Of a stretch of DNA of 64,000 nucleotides, positions 59,742 to 64,000 are shown piece after piece (positions within the stretch are counted from its first letter, which is position 1; each line of letters opens with the position of its first letter). Below the pieces are notes generated by a model that did not search any database, had not been told where the DNA came from, and saw only the letters and a program-made list of their open reading frames with translations. The stretch covers positions 186,001 through 250,000 of the forward strand of contig NZ_JAHHZO010000002.1 in NCBI RefSeq assembly GCF_018760785.1. Direction: 5' to 3'. Source of the DNA: Rhizobium sp. CSW-27 (lineage in GTDB: Bacteria > Pseudomonadota > Alphaproteobacteria > Rhizobiales > Rhizobiaceae). The position numbers and the translations under genes were made by a program.

Positions 59742-60755
59742 GTGAAAGCCCATGAAACGGAGGTGGCGACCGCCTTGGCAAAGCTCAGACGCGAAACCCA
59801 TGTCGCCTATTCGGAGGCAGCCTCCCTGCGCCTGCGGGCGGCCTGGCTCTACTACAATCAGGGCCTGACGCAAAAGGATGTGGCGGAGAAGCTCGGCATC
59901 AGCCGCTCCACCGTGATCCGCATGCTGGACGAGGCGGTGAAGCGCGCCGAGGTGCAGATCTGGATCAGCGAGGGGATCGATGACTGCGTCGATCTTGCGG
60001 TGAAGCTGGAAAAGGCCTACCGGCTGGACGAGGCCGTTGTGGTTCCCTCCCCGGAAAAACCGGATGCCGGTTCCATTGCAAGGGCCGTCGGGCTGGCGCT
60101 CGGCCAGTTCCTGACGGAAGTGGTGGCGGACGACATGACGATCGGCGTTGGCTGGGGACGCACGATGACCGCCTCTCTCGCCGGTTTCCGTCCTCCGCGG
60201 CGGCAGAACTGCAAGGTCGTCTCGCTGCTCGGCGGCATCGTTGCCGTGCATCAGACCAATCCCATCGATTACACCTGGCGGCTGGCGAGCCAGCTTGGCG
60301 CCGAATGCTACATGTTCCTTGCGCCGCTTCTGGTGGATTCGGTCGCAACGAAACGGGCCCTGATCGAGCAGTGCGGCCTCAAGACGCTTTACGATCTCGC
60401 CGAAAACCTCGATCTCGCCATCGTGTCCTGCGGCGACATCGGCCCGCATTCGACCTCGCTGTCGGAAGGTTTCATCACGCGCGAGACGCTGCAGGAACTG
60501 GTTCGCCGCGGGTGCGTCTGCGACACCATGTTCAATTTCCTCGACGCGGCCGGAAACACCATCGATCACCCGATCAACGAGCGGGTGATGTCCATCGATC
60601 TCGATACGCTAAAAAAGGCGAAGCACATCGTGCTTTCCTCCGGCGGTGCGCACCGCGCCGAAGCGATCCGCGCCACCATCCGCCGCATCGGCTGCAACAC
60701 GCTGATCACCGACGAGGGCGCGGCGCGGGAACTTTTGCGGCTGGCGGAGGCTTGA
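59742..60755 (+). CDS. SorC-family sugar-binding transcriptional regulator
   Basis: A protein of about 337 residues. Helix-turn-helix in RLRAAWLYYNQGLTQKDVAE followed by KLGISRSTVIRMLDEAVKR; the SorC effector domain is seen in IGVGWGRTMTASLAGFRPP, VVSLLGGIVAVHQTNP and NTIDHPINERVMSID. It would bind a phosphorylated sugar. Start choice is poor: GTG 59742, GTG 59763 and TTG 59775 are in frame, the last lying 11 nt after GGAGG; homology is firm only from about residue 12. It is divergent from tal and may control it or an operon elsewhere; it is distinct from the smo regulator at 40183. Confidence 0.85.
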   Translation: MKAHETEVATALAKLRRETHVAYSEAASLRLRAAWLYYNQGLTQKDVAEKLGISRSTVIRMLDEAVKRAEVQIWISEGIDDCVDLAVKLEKAYRLDEAVVVPSPEKPDAGSIARAVGLALGQFLTEVVADDMTIGVGWGRTMTASLAGFRPPRRQNCKVVSLLGGIVAVHQTNPIDYTWRLASQLGAECYMFLAPLLVDSVATKRALIEQCGLKTLYDLAENLDLAIVSCGDIGPHSTSLSEGFITRETLQELVRRGCVCDTMFNFLDAAGNTIDHPINERVMSIDLDTLKKAKHIVLSSGGAHRAEAIRATIRRIGCNTLITDEGAARELLRLAEA

Positions 60756-60766
60756 TGTCTGTTTGG

Positions 60767-61135
60767 TTAGACATCGCCGAAATCCGGCGGAAGATGTCTG
60801 CTGAGTTCCATCGTATCATGGAGGACGCGGCCTATTCCGATGAGGTCTGACCGGATCTGCCGGAACAGGATCAGGTGCCGTGGTCTGCGGACGATGCCGC
60901 TTTCGATGCGTGCGCGCTCGCGGCTGTAACGCAGATGGTAACTCAGCACATCAGGGGCTATGTCCGGGCGAAGGGTTGCTCCAGCTCTGCGGCTGTCCGC
61001 TGCCAGATCCTGCAGGGCCGTGACGATCAGACGCTCGTAGCGCTGGGTGGCTTCCGGACCGAAGTCCTCGCGGCTTTTCGCCAGTATGTCACGGATGTCG
61101 TTTATTGCGGCAAAGGAGAGACGGATCTCGGCCAT
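60767..61135 (-). CDS. ParE/RelE-superfamily toxin
   Basis: A 122-residue protein of the ParE/RelE fold: MAEIRLSFAAINDIRDILA at the start is the typical first strand and helix, and LSYHLRYSRERARIESGIVR with LILFRQIRSDLIGIGRVLHD gives the central and last strands. ParE toxins poison gyrase. The C-terminus (MELSRHLPPDF) matches the RHLP ending common in ParE proteins. It begins 6 bp after the antitoxin stop, the standard antitoxin-first order. Confidence 0.87.
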   Translation of the reverse strand: MAEIRLSFAAINDIRDILAKSREDFGPEATQRYERLIVTALQDLAADSRRAGATLRPDIAPDVLSYHLRYSRERARIESGIVRRPRHLILFRQIRSDLIGIGRVLHDTMELSRHLPPDFGDV

Positions 61136-61141
61136 GTCCTG

Positions 61142-61432
61142 TTATGCCAGGTCGTTCCGCTTGTTGCTAGCCTCTTGACTGAGCCTTGCGATGTAGGTGT
61201 CGAGTTCGCCCATGGGCACATCGACAAAGCGTCCTTCGTCGATGTCGGAGAAACCGACCGCTGCCGCCTCCCGCAGCGCCTTAAGCTTTGCCGTCTCACG
61301 TTCTTCCTGCTGCTCGATCAGCCGCAGGCCGTCGCCCAACACGTCACTGGCGTCCTGATAGCGCCCCGACTGGACCAGTCGATCGATTATGTCCTGCTGA
61401 TGCTTGGTCAGTACAACGTTGCGGGTGGGCAT
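61142..61432 (-). CDS. ParD-like antitoxin
   Basis: A 96-residue protein with the ParD ribbon-helix-helix opening MPTRNVVLTKHQQDIIDRLV followed by SGRYQDASDVLGDGLRLIEQQE and an acidic, flexible C-terminus that would wrap the toxin. GGAGG lies 8 nt before ATG 61432. The operon presumably represses itself. Chromosomal ParDE pairs are common; nothing nearby marks a mobile island except the toxin-antitoxin pair itself. Confidence 0.87.
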   Translation of the reverse strand: MPTRNVVLTKHQQDIIDRLVQSGRYQDASDVLGDGLRLIEQQEERETAKLKALREAAAVGFSDIDEGRFVDVPMGELDTYIARLSQEASNKRNDLA

Positions 61433-61504
61433 CTTCAAGGCCTCCATAGACCCCTATCATAAAGGTCGGTGGCATCATCTGCCAAGCCTTCCTTCATCTT
61501 TAGC

Positions 61505-62389
61505 CTAAACCCGCCCCGCCTCCCAGCCGAGAATGGCGCGCTTGCGGGTGAGGCCCCAGTGGTACCCGGTCAGCGCGCCGCTTTTGCCGAGCGCCCGGTG
61601 GCAGGGAACGACGAAGGAGATCGGATTGCGGCCGATGGCGGCGCCGACGGCGCGGCTTGCGGTCGGCTGGCCGATGTCGCGGGCAACGTCGGAATAGGTC
61701 ACGGCCCTGCCGAAAGGGATTTTCAACAGGCTCTGCCAGACGCGCACCTGGAAATCGGAGCCGATCAGAACCACGCGCAGCGGCTCCTCCGACCGCCAGC
61801 GGGCGGGATCGAAGATGCGGGTGATGTAGGGGGCGGTCGCCTGCTGATCGGCCACATAATCCGCATTCGGCCAGCGTGTTGCCATGTCGGCAAAGCAGGC
61901 GTCGCGGCCGCCTTCGTCATCGGCAAAGGCAAGGCCGGCAAGACCGCGCTCGGTCGCCATCACCAGCGCAAGCCCGAAGGGGGAGGGGTGGAAGCCGTAG
62001 CGGATGATGAGCCCGCCGCCCTTCGCCTTCCATTCGCCAGGGCTCATCGCCTCATGCGTGACGAAGAGATCGTGCAGACGTCCCGGCCCTGAAAGCCCGA
62101 CTTCGTAGGAGGTTTCGAGCAGCGGCAGCTGTTCCTCGCCGAGCAGCCGCTTGGCGTGATCCAGCGTCACCGCCTGCAGGAAGGCTTTCGGCGAGAGCCC
62201 CGCCCAGCGGGTGAACACCTTTTGCAGCTGCGTTGGCGACTGGCCAAGCTCCGCTGCCAGCCGCTCCAGCGAGGGCTGGTCGCGATAGTCGATGGTGATC
62301 CGCTCGATCACCTGCTTGACGATGGCGTAGTCGGCGCCATCCGGGGTGATGTCTGTGGCGCAGGCGGGCGTGGGGGCAAAGGCATTCAT
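61505..62389 (-). CDS. AraC-domain / methylated-DNA-cysteine S-methyltransferase fusion (Ada C-terminal type)
   Basis: A 294-residue protein. Residues about 20-115 form an AraC-type DNA-binding domain (LAAELGQSPTQLQKVFTRWAG, then SPKAFLQAVTLDHAKRLL). Residues about 125-294 form the alkyltransferase with the acceptor cysteine C263 in PCHR, preceded by RNPISFVV, and IPFGRAVTYSDVA. The N-terminal zinc/phosphotriester domain of true Ada is missing, so it repairs O6-alkylguanine and may regulate, but cannot sense methyl phosphotriesters as Ada does. Such two-domain versions are common in alphaproteobacteria. Confidence 0.9.
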   Translation of the reverse strand: MNAFAPTPACATDITPDGADYAIVKQVIERITIDYRDQPSLERLAAELGQSPTQLQKVFTRWAGLSPKAFLQAVTLDHAKRLLGEEQLPLLETSYEVGLSGPGRLHDLFVTHEAMSPGEWKAKGGGLIIRYGFHPSPFGLALVMATERGLAGLAFADDEGGRDACFADMATRWPNADYVADQQATAPYITRIFDPARWRSEEPLRVVLIGSDFQVRVWQSLLKIPFGRAVTYSDVARDIGQPTASRAVGAAIGRNPISFVVPCHRALGKSGALTGYHWGLTRKRAILGWEAGRV

Positions 62390-62498
62390 GGGGCAGATCC
62401 TCTCGATGACGATGAGTTCACCACGGGCCGCTGCCGGATGCCACCCGAAACTTGCAGCGCGGTTTCGATCCTCGCGACCATGCCTTGCCGGAACGCAA

Positions 62499-62521
62499 AC
62501 GGCCCGCCGGGGGCGGGCCGT
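62499..62521 (-). terminator. Hairpin terminator after lysS
   Basis: Perfect 10-bp stem ACGGCCCGCC / GGCGGGCCGT with a 3-nt loop, followed on the minus strand by TTTGCGTT; 28 bp after the lysS stop. Confidence 0.8.
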
Positions 62522-62548
62522 GAATGATTGCGGGCAATGCTGCCGGGC

Positions 62549-64000
62549 TCAGTCCGCCTTGTTGCGGCGGGCCGGGAACAGGATCACGTCGCGGATCGAG
62601 GGCGCATTGGTGAGCAGCATGATCAGGCGGTCGACGCCGATGCCAAGGCCACCGGCGGGCGGCATGCCCTGGTCGATGGCATCAAGGAATTCGTCATCCA
62701 GCTGCTTGTCCTTTTCGCCGCGGGCATGTGCCTGTTCGAGCTGCTCTTCCATGCGGCGGCGCTGTTCTTCCGGATCGTTGAGTTCCGAGAAGGCATTGCC
62801 CACTTCCCAGGCGTTGCAATAGGTTTCGAAACGCTCCACGAGACGCGGTTCGCCCGGCACTTCCTTGGCAAAGGGCGAGATGTCCTTCGGGAAATGCGTG
62901 ACGTGAGACGGCTGGATCAGCGTGCCTTCCACCTTCTCCTCGAAGATGAAGGCCAGGCATTCGCCCCAGGTCCAGTCCTTCTCCACCTCGAAACCGGCAG
63001 CCTTGGCGGCGGCGCGCGCTTCCTCGTCCGTCTTGATCGCGAGGAAGTCGATGCCCGTTGCTTCCTTCACGGCATCCGGCATCGGCACGCGCTTGAACGG
63101 CCCCTTGAAGGAGAGCACCTTGTCGCCGAAGGTGACGTCCGTCGTGCCGTGAATGGTGGTGGCTAGGTTTTCGAACAGGCGCTCGACCAGCGCCATCATG
63201 TCCTCGTAATCGGCATAGGCCCAGTAGCACTCCATCATGGTGAACTCGGGATTGTGCCGGGTCGAGACGCCTTCGTTGCGGAAATTGCGGTTGATCTCGA
63301 ACACCTTGTCGGAGAGGCCCGAAACCAGCGTGCGCTTCAAGAAAAGTTCCGGCGCAATGCGCAGATACATGTCCATCTTCAGCGTGTTGTGGAAGGTCTT
63401 GAAGGGATCGGCCGTCGCCCCGCCATAGACCGTCTGCAGCATCGGGGTTTCCACTTCGAGGAAACCTTCGCTCTCCAGGAAGCGGCGGAAGCCGGAGACG
63501 ATCTTCGAGCGCTGCTGGAAGCGCAGCTTGCTCTCGTCGTTCGACATGATGTCGAGATGGCGCTTGCGGTAGCGCAGTTCGATGTCGGATACGCCGTGCC
63601 ACTTTTCCGGCATCGGCAGCAGCGACTTCGTCAGCATGGTGATCTCATGCGCGTTGATCGTGAGCTCGCCGCGCTTGGTGCGACGGACAAGGCCGGTCAC
63701 GCCGATGATGTCGCCGATGTCGATCATCGACAGCATCTCGCGGGCCGCTTCCGGCGTCGTGTCCTTGTGGGAGAAGATCTGCACCTTGCCCGAGGCGTCA
63801 CGGATATCCATGAACATGCCGGAATTGCGCGAGGAATAGACGCGGCCGGCAACGGTCACGATGTCCTGCGTTTCCACATCCGGTTCCAGCCCCTCGTATT
63901 TCTCGGCCAGCTCCGCATTGGTCATCGTGCGGTGGAAATGGGCGGGATACACGTCGCCGATCTTGTCGCGCAGCAGTGCCAGTTTCTGGCGGCGCACTTC
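62549..64000 (-). CDS. lysS: Lysyl-tRNA synthetase, class II (5' end outside window)
   Basis: At least 483 residues of a class II LysRS. The OB-fold anticodon-binding domain is at the N-terminus (VTVAGRVYSSRNSGMFMDIRD). Class II motif 2 is FEINRNFRNEGVSTRHNPEFTM split over its two halves, and motif 3 is GLGIGVDRLIMLLTNAPSIRDV. It joins lysine to its tRNA. The frame stays open to the last base, and a few more N-terminal residues would be usual for rhizobial LysS (about 498 residues), so the start lies just past 64000; the GTG at 63997 is not preferred. Confidence 0.95.
   Translation of the reverse strand, partial: EVRRQKLALLRDKIGDVYPAHFHRTMTNAELAEKYEGLEPDVETQDIVTVAGRVYSSRNSGMFMDIRDASGKVQIFSHKDTTPEAAREMLSMIDIGDIIGVTGLVRRTKRGELTINAHEITMLTKSLLPMPEKWHGVSDIELRYRKRHLDIMSNDESKLRFQQRSKIVSGFRRFLESEGFLEVETPMLQTVYGGATADPFKTFHNTLKMDMYLRIAPELFLKRTLVSGLSDKVFEINRNFRNEGVSTRHNPEFTMMECYWAYADYEDMMALVERLFENLATTIHGTTDVTFGDKVLSFKGPFKRVPMPDAVKEATGIDFLAIKTDEEARAAAKAAGFEVEKDWTWGECLAFIFEEKVEGTLIQPSHVTHFPKDISPFAKEVPGEPRLVERFETYCNAWEVGNAFSELNDPEEQRRRMEEQLEQAHARGEKDKQLDDEFLDAIDQGMPPAGGLGIGVDRLIMLLTNAPSIRDVILFPARRNKAD

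Overview
The window is GC-rich, densely packed DNA from an alphaproteobacterium, most probably a member of the Rhizobiaceae (Rhizobium/Agrobacterium/Ensifer/Shinella group). The evidence is a complete EcfG-NepR-PhyR general stress response module, an smoEFGKS-mtlK polyol operon, a sitABCD metal transporter, many 4-bp ATGA gene overlaps, and G+C-rich intergenic hairpin repeats of rhizobial type. Genus and species cannot be fixed from the sequence alone.

Layout. (1) 1-6.85 kb, minus strand: a peptide ABC transporter (ATPase cut by the window edge, two permeases, binding protein) with a membrane dipeptidase, a phosphoribosyltransferase and a LysR regulator; divergently, glutaryl-CoA dehydrogenase and an aldehyde dehydrogenase (6.95-9.8 kb). 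(2) 9.9-11.35 kb: a YqjD-like/YqjE-like/Dps stress operon behind an EcfG-type promoter. (3) 11.4-25.8 kb: an aromatic catabolic block. catBCA-benABCD-benK and catD run on the plus strand; an esterase, an aryl-alcohol dehydrogenase, a benzaldehyde dehydrogenase and a CatR/BenM-type LysR regulator are on the minus strand. Read together they spell benzyl ester -> benzyl alcohol -> benzaldehyde -> benzoate -> catechol -> beta-ketoadipate. The same dyad, ATACC-N5-GGTAT, stands before catB and before the benzaldehyde dehydrogenase. The block is bordered by an IS630 transposase remnant on the right and a structured, tRNA-3'-end-like stretch on the left. (4) 26.3-30.8 kb: a Crp/Fnr regulator, a divergent receiver protein, ecfG-nepR/phyR, an HWE-type sensor kinase, and a predicted EcfG-driven small RNA with C-rich loops (30689-30798, minus), which is not a protein gene and is the most interesting item in the window.

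(5) 30.9-40.1 kb: a second peptide ABC system with two tandem paralogous binding proteins (each with its own copy of the same promoter), two permeases, and a divergent M20 amidohydrolase plus fused double-ATPase gene. (6) 40.2-50.3 kb: the sorbitol/mannitol operon, from SorC-type regulator through binding protein, permeases, ATPase, sorbitol and mannitol dehydrogenases to a HAD phosphatase and an FGGY sugar kinase. (7) 50.3-54 kb: a repeat-filled gap, an EI24 membrane protein, endonuclease III, a DUF2244 protein and a membrane-anchored protein of unknown function. (8) 54-57.5 kb: sitABCD with Mur-type operators. (9) 57.5-58.6 kb: an overlapping RusA-like nuclease gene and a gene for a probable degenerate REase-AHJR/HEPN protein, a possible unrecognised two-gene module. 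(10) 58.6-64 kb: transaldolase, a SorC-family regulator, a ParDE toxin-antitoxin pair, an AraC-Ogt alkyltransferase and lysS (5' end outside the window).

No rRNA genes, intact tRNA genes, CRISPR arrays, integrases or intact insertion sequences were seen.
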